Assembly (NCBI GenBank): GCA_030248295.1
Contig: JASANH010000652.1
Span: 62,001 to 126,000, forward strand
Source: Mesodorylaimus sp. YZB2_4
Lineage: Eukaryota > Nematoda > Enoplea > Dorylaimida > Dorylaimidae
DNA length: 64,000 nucleotides
Direction: 5' to 3'
Part shown: piece after piece, positions 1 to 10,832 of the stretch
How the letters are laid out: each line of letters starts with the position of its first letter
Numbering within the stretch: the first letter of the stretch is position 1
Program-made: the position numbers and the translations under genes
Notes under the pieces: model-generated
What the model was told of the DNA's origin: nothing
The model's database searches: none
Seen by the model: only the letters and a program-made list of their open reading frames with translations

Positions 1-330
1 CAGCGCGTTAGCCATTGCAGCTAATTGGTTGGCCATAGCTAAAAAGGCATATCATTTGAGCTTGGAACAATTTTGAGAAACGTTAGCCTCACTCTATTAT
101 CTCATGCTCGAACCTTACTGTAATCCCAGCGCGACTAGCATAGGATTCAACAGCTTTATTCTTCCCTGGCACATAAAACACAGCCATCCTGCGCAGTAAG
201 ACTCACATGCAGAATGATGATCGAGAACAAGAAATAAGAGCGAAAACAATCTTTCTCACATCTCTTTGTGCCAGGGAACGAACTTCCTACTGCACTGCAA
301 CACATCTCCCATTCTATTCTTGACTTTATT

Positions 331-402
331 TAAGCGCACGCACGCACGCACGGTTTAGTTTATACACGCACTCGCAGGCACGCACACGCACAGTTTAGCC
401 CT
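331..402. repeat. (CACG)n-type microsatellite
   Basis: Short tandem units of cacg/cgca with interruptions. On the minus strand it directly follows the open frame of the neighbouring transposase remnant, so it marks where that remnant is cut off. Confidence 0.8.
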
Positions 403-671
403 ACCCACTCGTTCAGCATATCCAGGTATCTCACTCCATTAACTGTCACCGGCTCTGCCTCCCCGTTTTGATCTGGCTCCAAAAAGAAATATGGTTCAAG
501 AATAAATTCAGCGGTGAATCCGAGCCAAACAGTAACTTGCTCCGAATGAAGCGGTTGCTGAATGAATCGATGGGGATTATCGGAAGCCCATATTCGTGCG
601 TTCCATCGATTGACTTGTCCGCATAAGGTAAAATTCGCCTCGTCCGTCCATAAAATTTTGTTGACCCAATT
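403..671 (-). pseudogene. Tc1/mariner (IS630-type) DDE transposase fragment
   Basis: The minus strand reads openly for about 90 codons with no start codon and no natural end. It contains WTDEANFTLCGQVNRWNA (the block around the first catalytic aspartate), then IWASDNPH, then VTVWLGF, EPYFFLE and VTVNGVRYLDMLNEW. This order of blocks is typical of IS630/Tc1/mariner-type transposases in animal genomes. The segment before the first aspartate and the last acidic catalytic residue are both missing, and the 3' side runs into a microsatellite. It is therefore a dead remnant. The family call is strong; the exact clade is not resolved. Confidence 0.8.
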
Positions 672-1464
672 CGAAACTAACCATAACGAAAAACTAAGGC
701 TAAACTAAGGGACTACAGCAATGCCAACAAGACCAGGCGATGGGCCCATCTTTGTGTATCACGATATAAAGAATGCCGCCAGATAGCAGACATTACCCAA
801 CCTACAGCATGATCGTATTCCAAATGAGCGGCAGATTAAAATATTTTTAACAGTCAAAATTTGAAGATCTTTTTTAGATCATGCGTCTCCCCATGGGCGG
901 GAGCTACCGCACTCCGACTCTAGGTCCCTTATTTCAAACGGTTCCCGCGCTAATTGATGTCAAAGTAGGTATTTTGTGTATGAAACACCCGGTACAGCAC
1001 ACGTTCATGAGTGTACATACAATGGTCGTGGTCGTGGTCGTGCCATGCCCTATGTGGGTGACTTCACACTTCTGCTGGAGCCATGCAAATCGATTATTGC
1101 GCACAATTTATAAAATGCGAGAGCATGCAAATCAGGCCGTTGCTCAGTCACAGCTCATTTGCTGAATTTGAACTTGCCGCTAAACGCCTTGGCTCCTGAT
1201 GCGCAGGTTCATCAGCGCCTATAGCAGACAACTTCGCTGACCCGGAAGTAAGAAGACATTTCAAGTCCATTTCAAGTCATTGAATCTGGTATTTTCTTTT
1301 CCTTCGTCGGATCTAGTTTTTCTGAACCGAAAGATCGGCCTCATGCTTTCCTTTCTGACTTGGTGTCCAGGGTCGTCATTCGCTTTGTTTCTCCGCTCTC
1401 GAGTCGGCTGCTTTTGCCGACCAGCTTCGTCTCTGCTCGACTTCGATTGTGATCAATTTGTGGA
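672..1464. other. Upstream region of RING gene A, no gene seen
   Basis: About 0.8 kb between the transposase remnant and the first RING gene. A short open frame at 881-1165 has no recognisable domain and I do not call it. Only the last 20 or so bases before the RING start codon resemble the upstream sequence of the second RING copy (gatcaatttg just before the ATG). Confidence 0.5.
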
Positions 1465-3018
1465 ATGCAAGCTCGATGCCCGATTTGCCTCGATTTCTTT
1501 CTTCCATCCGACGTGGCAGCTCTTCGATGTGGTCACACATTTCATCGAGCGTGCTTGACGAGGTGGTTGGAACGATCGCGCTCGTGCTCGACCTGCCGCT
1601 TTGCAATTCGAGGGCCCGAAGACGTTATCAACCAATTGCATTTTGAATTCGGTCATAACGGTCCCATCACCGATCAATGCAAAGAATTGGCCGTAAAAGT
1701 AAGTGAATCATGATTTGTTGTGCAAGCCTTGCCCTAATCTAGATCACTACTATCCGAGTAGCGTTCGTTTGGGATCACTTTTTTCGGGATCTGGACTCGC
1801 TAAATTCCGAGCAGGACTTTTAAAGAAAGCTTTTTTCATTTTTTCAGTTTAAGTAGCCAGCAAATATAGAGCCAAAAAACTTTATAAATTTTCAGTTAAG
1901 TATTGCATTGCATTCAAAATCAGGCGAGCAAAAAGCGGAGAAGCAGCCACAAATTTGCAAACAAATTCCTTCCCTCCTCTTTATTAGTTCAATTATCCGC
2001 CAAAGTTTCTCCAGTTTCTCCTTCTTGAACATTCCTTTCCTCTCTCATTCCCCTTCTGAAACATCTCCACAGCGTTGAATCCCGATCATTTTTTTCGGGA
2101 TACGGTTCGTGCGGGGCAATGCCGACCGGGATCGGGTTCGGGATCTCAAACGAACGCTACTTAAAAGTTCAAGTTTCTAGAAATTGTCTCGGCCTATTCC
2201 TTATTGTGCTGTAGTTGGGTCCAGAGCAAGCTGCAAGAGGAGACCATAAGAAATGAGACAACACCATTCAGCAATATATGCTTGTACAGCTTGGTTTTAT
2301 GTATATTTTTCATGCTGATTAGGTGGACGAAAAAATGGCTGCATTGAAGAACAAAATCGATGAAAGAGTGAGTAATCTGCTCCTTTCTTTTCCCAATTCT
2401 TATATCTGCAACTGGATTAACTTTTTTTCGCTGTGAGTGAAATCCGTTTGCGTTTCAGAAGTCCCAATTGCGTGCGGAGGCCAAGAAAGTGCACGATCGA
2501 GTGACGAAGTTTTACGCGGATTTGGACAAGATCGAAAACGAAGCAAGTGTACTTGTTCCTTTCATCTCCCTCTTATAACGCTCCTCTTTTTTTTAGCAGA
2601 AAATGACCGCAGAATGCAATCGTGAATTAAAGACGGCCAACATTGGTTTGCGGGCGGAAAATATTCGTTTGAAAAGATTAGTCGTCGATTTACAAGCGTA
2701 AGAATTTCACTCTTTCAAAAATCCCTTTTTTAAATAGTTTTATTTAGTTCTCAAAAACCAAAACGTGCCATTCCTCTACCGCCACCAGCGCCCTCAGTGC
2801 GACGACCAGCAACTGCCAGGATTAGGCCTACGTCGACAAATAATACGGGTATCAACAGTGGAGATCCAAGAAATGAAGGTGGTCGTGGCCGACCAATCGC
2901 TCAACGCCAAATCGCACGTCCAGCAGCGTCGATGGAGAATGGACGTCGTCCAAATAGCAACGCGCGAGCGACTAGGATTCCGGTTGCGAAGGCAAAACAA
3001 TTCATGTCGAAGGAGTAG
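1465..3018 (+). CDS. RING-H2/coiled-coil protein, copy A (TRAIP-like N-terminus)
   Basis: Five exons: 1465-1698, 2323-2367, 2459-2542, 2597-2697, 2748-3018, giving 244 aa in frame. The RING-H2 finger lies at residues 4-45 with spacing C-x2-C-x13-C-x-H-x2-H-x2-C and a closing C-x2-C; FFLPSDVAALRCGHTFH resembles the RING of TRAIP E3 ubiquitin ligases. A short charged coiled-coil follows (about residues 80-150), then a basic, Pro/Arg/Asn-rich tail ending in KQFMSKE. It is about half the length of TRAIP, so E3 ligase activity is inferred and orthology is not claimed. Intron 3 starts with GC (gcaagt at 2543). Intron 1 carries a MITE-like insert. An inverted, intact paralogue sits at 30628-32399. 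Confidence 0.85.
1759..2159. mobile_element. MITE-like element with terminal inverted repeats in intron 1
   Basis: gcgttcgtttgggatc at 1761 is answered by gatctcaaacgaacgc ending at 2157, 15 of 16 bases complementary. Both ends are bordered by TA (1759-1760 and 2158-2159), the target duplication expected of Tc1/mariner-mobilised elements. No transposase frame lies inside the roughly 400 bp. The corresponding intron of the paralogue does not show it. Confidence 0.7.
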
Positions 3019-3753
3019 CTGTCAAGCAAGGGGCCGATTTGCCATTTTTTTAAATTCACACATTACATGCATTCAAGGTATTGACTAAGTTTTTCTAAAT
3101 TTTTTTCGAATTTACTGGTTTTTCAAGCTGCTAGTTGACTTTGATCCCGCAAGAAAAAGCCATGTAAAGTAGAGCATAGGGCTAGGATTAGGTCATGGCA
3201 TAAAAGTTTTACACGTTCGGAAGTTTTTTTTCATTTATGTGCGAATTTTTTGTATATTTTTTCAAAAGTGAAATTCGCATTTTTGTAATACGCGCTGCCA
3301 ATTTCTGGTTTTCGTGCATTTCAAGTGAATATTCAGGAAAAATAGGTACTTTACTGCTTATACAAGTCTGGTTGCTTATACTGGTCTATTGAGACATGCA
3401 GTTTTGGAATTCTTCGAGTGTAGGAAGAATCGAGCAGTCACTGTGATGGTTATAACTTTCCTGGAAAACTTACGTGTCACAACGCAGTCGATGGCCGCCA
3501 GACCTTGCCCTTTTGTTTTACTGCTTGTGCTGTACCCAAGGTTGCGTGGTCAGTGGACATATTCAACAAAGATGCCCCTCAGAGCATTGCTTGAGGACTC
3601 CTAGTGGCCATGTGCTTCACCATCCGTGCCAGGAGATGGAGGTTGCAGTCGTCCTTTACAGCCATCACAGTCTGCCACGTCTTCTGCAGGCACCAAGGGG
3701 GACCCATGAGTGTCAGGGTAAACACTGAGGGTGCGGCTGGCTACTTTTTTATG
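3019..3753. other. Region after RING gene A, no gene seen
   Basis: 3' flank of the RING gene, T-rich up to about 3360. Short open frames at 3389-3728 show no domain and overlap repeat-like sequence. Confidence 0.4.
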
Positions 3754-3881
3754 CCCGTTGTTTGGGTGACATGGGTCCCATAATCCCCCTTTTTTGTACT
3801 ATAGATCAGGCAGAGGAGATAAGGGGAAAGTTGGAGACTGGCAAGCTGATACCCCTCATTGGGGAAGGAGGAAGGGGTGTC
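3754..3881 (+). repeat. Dispersed repeat, copy 1
   Basis: Shares the order cccgt-gtttg-gtgacatgg-cccataat, then ttttttgt, atcaggcagagga, and a closing cctcatt-gggga-gaggaagg-gtgtc with 5149-5297. No coding potential is evident. Confidence 0.6.
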
Positions 3882-5148
3882 CGGCATTCGTTTGCCGCAT
3901 CATGCCATACTTACTCCCCAGCCAAGCACTATAGGGCATGGCCAAGGAACACATGCTTGCTAATCGTCATCAGTAAGAGTGCTCCTCCTGAGTATAGGCG
4001 CCGGTCCCTTCAGGCGAATCCTTGAGACATGTAGGTGGTGCCCCGGATGAAGCTCACGATCGGCCTCAATCAGTTTAACCATAAGACTGGTGAAACATCA
4101 ACCCGAGTGGTTGACGTGCCACTTGTGCCAATCGAATGGCACACCGCCAGCTCCGAGCACATGTTACAAGGGGATTCAGTGCTTGTGAGACGATACCTGT
4201 TACTCGTATATGCAATTGAGTAATTGAGTGATGATTACAGTCCGCATTTCAGTAGCGTTTTATCCTTGTTGTGACTGTTGCTGTTTGAGGGTGCCTTGGA
4301 TTCGAGGGGTTTGTCTAGGGTAGCATAAGAACAGGTCCCTGGGTGAGATTTGGGCTTTCCCTTGCTTTCGCTCACCCGCCTTGATTCCAGCTAGCTGTTT
4401 TGATTGAATTCGTGATGCAGCCCCCCCCCCCCCCGCGCCTGGTAGGTCATGGCGAGTGGGAGAGAGTAATCGATACTCTCCCCGCCTGGGATGCATCAAT
4501 CAGCCGTAGGTCTAGTCGTAAGACTTATATCTGCTTCAGTCGGACTTTTCGTCCCGCCGGCCATCTCCCTCCCACGCCTGTCAGGCTTGGTTACAGGTGG
4601 GAGGTCCCCTTCGTATTCGTCCAGCCCGTTTGGCAGATTTTTGGCGTGGGCCAGCCGGGGACTTCGATTGGCACACTCTGCAGGGCCTTTGGTTGATATT
4701 GAAGGAGTCCACGAGTGAACTCCGGGGCAGGTACCTACTTGGTTTGTGTATGGGTAAGATCTAGGACTGTTGAGACATGGTCGTGCATTGCTGTGCTCTT
4801 CTGGTTTTGACTGGTCTGTTCGACAGTGGAACTGGTGGCCAGCGAAGGCATCTTCGGACTGGGTGTATTCGACCAGCAGCCAGGCTAGTGTATGATTGCA
4901 CTGAGCACTTGCAGGAACCGAGAGGCTCATCATATACGCCTGAGGGGTTGTTTCAGGAATCGTGGTCTTAGTGATCGATACTCTGCAGGATAAGCCTTTT
5001 CACCAGGCTTGGGCTATACAGTAGAAGACCTTGGGCCACTGGCTTGTAAGATCGTCTCGAACCCGCCCGTCACGCGAGCGTAGGAGTATCTGTCACACGT
5101 TCACACAACTCTGGGGTCGCACTGGGTTCCTGGCCACTCGTCCACGTC
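3882..5148. other. Intergenic, no gene seen; holds a C14 run
   Basis: Several overlapping open frames on both strands (for example around 4400-4930) have no domain, signal peptide or splice pattern that I can support. A homopolymer of 14 C lies at 4421-4434. Confidence 0.4.
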
Positions 5149-5297
5149 CCGTCGTTTGAGTGACATGGCCCCCATAATTTTGCCTTGCTTTTTTGTGCTA
5201 TTGAACGTGCTTATCAGGCAGAGGATGGCAGAGAGTATGAAAAACAGGATACCAGCGAGGTGAAGCGCCTCATTTGGGGAAAGAGGAAGGTGGTGTC
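5149..5297 (+). repeat. Dispersed repeat, copy 2
   Basis: Same orientation and block order as 3754-3881, slightly longer because of small insertions. The pair lies about 1.4 kb apart. Confidence 0.6.
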
Positions 5298-5962
5298 AGT
5301 AAGGTGATTTGGTACTTTTGATACAATACCTTGACGTACTTTAGACCTAATCGAGTTATCATGTTATGATTGCGCTGTATGCTCCAGCCACGTTTTATCC
5401 TGAACGATAGTAATCGCGAGACAGACATCTCAAGTCAGACACATTTCACTCGCCTGTCAAGTTGAACTTTGAGTGTATACACCCTGCCCTAAAATTTATG
5501 GCTGTTGTTAGAAAAATTTAACTGCTCGTAGGCAAGTGATGATGACTGAAGATTCCTGTCCAGCAATCCTGCCTTGTAATGGGCACCTACTTTTACGATA
5601 ATAATATTAGATAAATTGTAATTTATAAACTTTGCTGCAGGCCCCTGTGCCGTCCAGACGGCTAGACTATCGAAATTATTTGACAAATACATGTCGAAAA
5701 GGCAGCCGAAATTTATCAAAACGAGAATATAGCCCATAATTGTGTGAAGTTATTTGTCATTATTTGCCTTGAAGTTCCATCGATGTACAGTATAGGCAGT
5801 CCGATCCTGTTTGAGGCAAATGAGAAACGAGCTGAAGAGAATTCACGAAATTATTCAGGCAGGTTTTGCCATCCATTGCTTACTCTATTTTACCTTTTCA
5901 ACTTTCTTTTCACATCCCGGGCATGAACGAATACTTGCCCGAAGAAACTGACTATATGTCTG
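5298..5962. other. Intergenic, A+T-rich, no gene seen
   Basis: No supported frame. The right end carries the target-site duplication of the next SINE. Confidence 0.4.
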
Positions 5963-6360
5963 AAAACTATTGTTTTTTTTTTAAATTTTCGTAGCCAGAC
6001 AGTAGGCAAACCTTCTAAGCAAGGCTGTGCGGGGACCCAGACACAGCAGCGTCTCCAGTAGGAGCTCCTGCTCATGAGGGCATCCTGGACAGGACACCGA
6101 CATCCTCGGACGATGGCGGGTGGGCTTTGAACCCTGTCCGTGTTCGACAGACGAGACTGTCTCCTCCTTTGGCTTCCGTCTCGACAGTACTGGGGAGTCA
6201 CCCACGGCCTGGCGTGCAAGGTCAGCGAGGGTTTATGGCTCGCAAACCGATCTCCATCACCGGGGATCGAACCAGGGACGAGTCCAGCCACTCGTTACCG
6301 AGAAATGGGGGTAGACCAATGCCGAACCGCCTGCACCACCGCGGCCGTAAAAAAACTATT
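5963..6360 (-). mobile_element. tRNA-derived SINE (subfamily 1) with target-site duplication
   Basis: On the minus strand a tRNA-like head begins near 6348 with a box-A-like TGGTGCAGGCGG and an exact box B, GGTTCGATCCC. A body follows with GCTGACCTTGCACGCCAGGC, and the element ends in an A-rich tail (T run at 5972-5982 on the + strand). The 9-bp repeat AAAACTATT at 5963-5971 and 6352-6360 flanks it as a target-site duplication. A related copy lies at 33311-33500. Confidence 0.85.
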
Positions 6361-6604
6361 TTCTATCGCCTTTTAAACTATTCTTCGATTTTAATTCAAT
6401 ATCAAAGCAGAACTCGAATTTCTGGAATTAATATCGTTAAAAAAATCGGTCATGAGTCAAATTTTATTTCAATTCCTTGAACGGTCATTGAGAAAAGCGT
6501 GATTTCTTCCTCTGAGTGTGCGGAAGATTTTTCTCTGATCGATTCATTGTAAAAAGGACTACCACCTTCGCTGGTTCTGGTTGAATTCTAGCTGATCAAT
6601 AAGC

Positions 6605-7002
6605 AAATCTTGAAGATCTTAGCCGCCTGGATGGTGTAGTGGTCAAAGTTGTGTTAAAGTTTGCCTGGCGGAGCTGAAAACTGGTCGGCCCTGAGTTCAA
6701 CTCTGGCCGTCTGAGAACTTGGTCAAGTTCTCTCTGCGCCTTGCACGCCTGGCGGTGGGCGGCTCACCCTTCATCCCTCCAGGAGAGGCCCTATGGGGAG
6801 GAGGGCTCTTAAATCTGGGTCCCCTCACGGGGCACTGGCCGGGTAACCACAAACATCGCGGAGTCACGGGCTCTTGCCCGGCATGCATCCCAGATGGACC
6901 CTGGTCGATGGCAAGAAGGCCCCCTTGCCCGCGGGAAGAGGGTCAAAAAACCGACCCTCCCCTGGACCGACCAGGATGTGTCAAAAAAATCTTGAAGATC
7001 TT
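6605..7002 (+). mobile_element. tRNA-derived SINE (subfamily 2) with 16-bp target-site duplication
   Basis: Perfect 16-bp direct repeats AAATCTTGAAGATCTT at 6605-6620 and 6987-7002 bracket the element. The head has a box A (TGGTGTAGTGG) and a weak box B (GAGTTCAACTC). The body shares the GCCTTGCACGCCTGG core with the other SINEs, and the 3' end is an A run. The perfect duplication suggests a fairly recent insertion. Confidence 0.9.
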
Positions 7003-7222
7003 GGGGAAGAGCTATACTTTTTCTGAATCTCCTGGAACTTGTGTTATTTTTATCAACAATCGCATCCGATGGAGAGTCTGTCCGTTTTCGAATTTTTAAT
7101 CTCTGAGGCCCCATGTAGCTGAACTGGTTATAGCGTGATTCGATAAGCTGAGAATTCTGCAGCATGTACTGGGTGATCCATTAAAATTTTTTTAGGATTC
7201 GGTGATTTAATCCTCACGCACA

Positions 7223-8870
7223 ATGTTCAAGGCGGGAGGCCGCCACGGTATTGCTCTGTTTTTCCTCAGTCTAATAGCCTGTGTTCCCGTCGTTAAGGCC
7301 AACCAACGTCATGAATACAAGAAAATGAGTTGTCGACCTGGCCAGGCGATTTCGAGGATGAGCTGGAAGGACCATGGGGGCGGAAATCTGGACGTATCTA
7401 TGGACTGCGTCAACTATACAGCGCTGGGTGTCGAAGTAAGTATCGCTGCTGGGCCTAATAACAGTCCTCTAACCTCGAATTTTGAGTACAGTATAGCCGC
7501 AGTGGCTCAGTTGGTCAGAGCGTTGGTCCCCCATTGCTGGGACCAGCTACCCTGACCGGGAGGCCGCAGTTCTGTTCCGGCTGGGGACGACAGTTTAGTA
7601 AGCCCGTTGTCAGAGTGAAAACCGGTCTTCGGTGGCGATTCAGTAGGTCTGTCGCTTGCCTTACGCGCTTGGCTCTGGGCCGCACTCCTGTACCGTCAAG
7701 TGGCGGACTCGGAACGAATATAATTCGGGAAGGGCCCTCGCCCAGTATCATCCTGGGATGCTGGTGCTGGCAGAGGATGCACTCGCGCGGTGGTGCTCCT
7801 AGTGGAGACTCACTCAGGGAAGCTGCCGTGAGAGCTGGTCACCTCACGGCCCCGTTTATCATATCATGACTGCTGGCCGGCTATATGCAAAAAGGGTTGG
7901 GAAGTCCCGTAGGGAACTGGGACTGCACAGGGCCCAACTCACAATTTTTAAAAAATGAAGTACAGTACCTCCAATCTCGCAGGCACAGTATGAGTGATCA
8001 TCTGATGCCTGCTAGTTTCAGCGAGGATCGTTTTCAGAAGTGCGATTGGGTCGAAAACTGCAACGTGGACTCGCACGCACTGGATGCTTATGTGCGAGGG
8101 ATAAATCCATTGTACGACCACCGCGAAGATACGCACAAGTCTGTTGCTCTAGATCTATATTTAGTGCATGTCTCGTGACTGTTTCAGACCAGCTTTTCTA
8201 TGCTGCAAAGCAACTGACAGTGACTGCAAAAGGCGCAAGGAGCTTAGTCAAGCGGACACTTCCAGGACAACATGCCAAAACCAGTTCAAGAATGTCATTG
8301 GCATACATGGAAATAAAAGTGTTACTTATTTTCGACAGGCACACCGCGAAGGGTAAGAAATCTTGATTTACTGATTTTCGACACGCGATTGTTGATTGAT
8401 CATGTAGGAACGAAGTATTTGTGGAAACTTGCGACATGAATCACACAGTTGCTTCTCTATGTCCATTGGCAAGCATGAAATCTGAAGTAACTTCTAAAGC
8501 AGGATTGGCAGGTCTCGCGGGGCTTGCTGGCCTTGCTGGATTGGCGGGACTGGCCTTGATTAAGAGGACTCCATTAACAGCCATCACAAGCACGACCACA
8601 GCAGCTCCCGTTACAGTAGGCCAAATTCAGTGTTCTGCAACTTCTGGTTTGCCGGGGCTTTGCTGTGGGTAAGATGAACATGATCTGCAGGACTCCGTCT
8701 AGTTTTCAAGCGCGGGTTTTGTTTCAGGTGAGATTATTATGCCACCAGGAGAAACGTGTCAAAGTTATTGTCCAGTCTCATTAAGTCCTCGCATCACCAT
8801 TTACGCAGCGCAGGAGGCTGCGTTTAGTGGTGTTTCTAGTGGCGACACTTGCTGTCAAGAACCAAAGTGA
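7223..8870 (+). CDS. Secreted Cys-rich protein with GLA repeat, 296 aa
   Basis: Not a family I recognise. Proposed exons: 7223-7435, 8026-8138, 8188-8352, 8408-8664, 8728-8870. The N-terminus has a hydrophobic signal-like stretch (IALFFLSLIACVPVVKA). The rest is extracellular in character, with Cys pairs (LCCK, LCCE, TCCQ) and further single Cys. A collapsed GLA tandem of six units in exon 4 is followed by a Thr-rich stretch. The frame is fixed by the continuity of the Cys-rich reading across exons 2-5. The exon 2 acceptor is the weakest point: gcgag at 8025 keeps phase 0, but the better-looking tttcag three bases earlier would need another donor. Intron 1 hosts a SINE. Three AATAAA signals lie at 9154-9178. 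Confidence 0.65.
7485..7967 (+). mobile_element. tRNA-derived SINE (subfamily 3) in intron 1 of the Cys-rich gene
   Basis: The head at 7496 reads GTGGCTCAGTTGGTCAGAGC (box A). The body carries CTTGCCTTACGCGCTTGG, and the 3' end is GGGCCCAACTCACAATTTTT followed by an A run. AGTACAGTA flanks it at 7485-7493 and 7959-7967. Copies with the same 3' end lie at 29014-29444 and 31415-31966. Confidence 0.85.
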
Positions 8871-10050
8871 ACCGCCGCTTTTTCTGGAAGGAAGGATTAT
8901 TACATGTAATATATAGTATTCGCTCCAACTCATTTTCGTCTCTAAATGTTCTTTCCTGATTAGTCTATTGGGTCAGACCTGGCAGTCTTCGAGTCGAACG
9001 CTCTTCCCTGTCTTTTGGTGGTGTCCTAATATGTGATGTGATTATGACACTTCAAAATACGCTTTGGATGAGTTTAAGAAAAAACACAATGCAATCTCGT
9101 ATCTTGATGAAATATGTGGGCTAGCAGTCCCATTCGATAACCTTATTACGTATAATAAACCTGGAATAAAGGAATAAACTGGATCAAACCAGTGTTAATC
9201 AGTATTTTTTGGTCTCAGTCTCCGATCCCTGGAGATCTCTTTGTGAGTAAATGGAAGACACGTTGCGCGGGTATTAGAAGTCCTAAATGTCCTCCAAGTC
9301 ATCACTGTGCCAAGTTGGTGCATATCCCACCCATCTGGCCCAGTCATCTAATAAGTGCCTAATAAGCGCCTAGTTTCTTTTGATTACGGTCCAGCGTGTG
9401 GCGTTTGCGTCCACGCTGGGTGCACTCTTCCGTGGGAGGGTTCGACTCCCGCCTTGGTAAAAAATCAAATTTGTTTCTTAGCTGTCGAGTGCTCTGTATT
9501 GTGTTTGCCTATGGATGAAGAAGGCACACTTGAAGAAGGAAGGCACAAGCACAGAAGGCACATTTGTTTTCTCAAGAAAACATTTATGGTCCACGTGAGA
9601 AGAAAATATAGGGGCGCCCAGGGTGCTGATGTACTGTAGACAGTCCCTGAGTCATCTCAAATAATTCATACCTATCCACTTGTACTTCTTCTAGTACACA
9701 CGTGTGACGTCTTTCTGGAAGTTTTTCTTTTGGCATGAGCACAATTTTCTGAAAGTCAAGAAAATTTTGAACTGCTTTGCACTCGATTCGCTTGAACCCA
9801 AAGTTCAAATGCTCGCTTGGAAGTCTTTCTTTGTTCAACTTTTCAGAGAGCTCAGTAAACAAAAGATGAAATATGAAAAAGATGAGCTTCTCGAATCTTC
9901 TTTAAATTCTAAACAGCTTTCAGTATTGGCTTCGGTGATTACGAGATAACCAGTTTGCCAAAGAATTTCGAGTGTTCTTATTTGCTTTCGGAAGATGAGT
10001 CCGTTCGAGGCAAACTGGATTTTGCCAAGGCTCTTGTTCAACTTTGAAGG
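8871..10050. other. Intergenic between secreted-protein genes
   Basis: Holds the poly(A) signals of the upstream gene at 9154-9178 and a partial SINE near 9400. Open frames at 9584-10131 have no domain. No further gene is supported. Confidence 0.4.
9395..9465 (+). mobile_element. Partial tRNA-derived SINE (subfamily 4)
   Basis: CCACGCTGGGTGCACTCTT and then GGGAGGGTTCGACTCCCGCC (box B) match the copy at 16233-16355 on the minus strand. Only the second half of the tRNA-like head remains. Confidence 0.6.
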
Positions 10051-10060
10051 GGTATATAAG
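10051..10060 (+). promoter_or_regulatory. TATA box of the Tyr/Trp-rich peptide gene
   Basis: TATATAAG lies about 90 nt before the ATG at 10147, a normal distance for a TATA box with a short 5' leader. Confidence 0.7.
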
Positions 10061-10146
10061 TTGAGCGTGCGAGACTGGGTCAAGCCATTGTCCTTGAATA
10101 AGCATTTGGGTATCACCGCACGACTAAGCACTGCCGATTGTCCAAA

Positions 10147-10646
10147 ATGAACAAACTGATCATCGTGCTGACATTGGCCTTGGTTTTGGCCGGCTCACAA
10201 ACTGCTGAGGTACGAGTGACTTTGACCAATCTTTCCAGTGCTTTGGAATGATAGCAAGGTTGTGGGGTGGCGGGTCGCAGTCTATGAGGCCCCTGGATTC
10301 GAACCCAGGTGACTTTTGGGGACCCCCAGGAGGGGATAAAACTCAAATTCCTGGTCGAGGTGTACCATGCCTCTGCAGGTCAGCCTTGCCTACGGCAGAT
10401 GGGCTCGAGTGAGGCTTGACCATAGCTCGATGGAGATTAGGACTGTGGACTCATGATGTCTATTTGTTTCAGGCTCAATGGTGGGGTTACCCGTATTACT
10501 ACCCAGCCTCCTACTACTACGGTTACCCAGCATACGGATATTGGGGCAGCTGGTGGGGTCGCCGACGCCCGGTAGATGCAGGCGCTGCAGCCGATGCACC
10601 ACTGGTGCCCGAATCTTTGATCGGACCGCAAGCACACCGCGGTTGA
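10147..10646 (+). CDS. Small secreted Tyr/Trp/Gly-rich peptide, 78 aa
   Basis: Two exons, 10147-10209 and 10473-10646. The first encodes a clean signal peptide (MNKLIIVLTLALVLAGSQTA). The mature part starts AQWWGYPYYYP and is dense in Tyr, Trp, Gly and Pro, ending at a basic WWGRRRP. A short Ala-rich acidic tail follows (DAGAAADAPLVPESL). The composition recalls Tyr-rich structural or antimicrobial peptides of invertebrates, and GRRR could serve as a prohormone cleavage and amidation site, but no family is assigned. A TATA box upstream and AATAAA at 10827-10832 support a complete, probably strongly expressed gene. The intron carries a tRNA-derived repeat. Confidence 0.8.
10255..10345 (-). mobile_element. 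tRNA-derived repeat in the intron of the small peptide gene
   Basis: The minus strand has an exact box B, GGTTCGAATCC, after GAGTTTTATCCCCTCCTGG. No clear box A or target duplication was found, so the limits are approximate. Confidence 0.5.
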
Positions 10647-10826
10647 TCTGCTCTCCCTAACCTTGTTGTGTGAGTGTACTCGGCACGTCTCACCTTGACT
10701 AGGGTATGAAATGTCATTTTTAATGCACGACTTCCCCACTTTGATATTGTTCTTAGATGATATGATAAGGTCAAGATCTATGATAAGGTACAGCACGCCT
10801 GCGCCTTCTTCCTTGTATTGTTATCT

Positions 10827-10832
10827 AATAAA
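10827..10832 (+). terminator. Poly(A) signal AATAAA of the small peptide gene
   Basis: Canonical hexamer 181 nt after the stop codon. Confidence 0.6.

Noticed and set aside
331-402. CRISPR-like short repeat
   Set aside because: Simple tetranucleotide microsatellite without spacers, in an animal genome.
1376-1677. Minus-strand frames overlapping RING exon 1
   Set aside because: Antisense of a conserved RING exon; the same mirror frames appear opposite the paralogue.
4400-4933. Overlapping frames of 98-145 codons on both strands
   Set aside because: No recognisable protein and interrupted by a C14 run; likely chance open frames.
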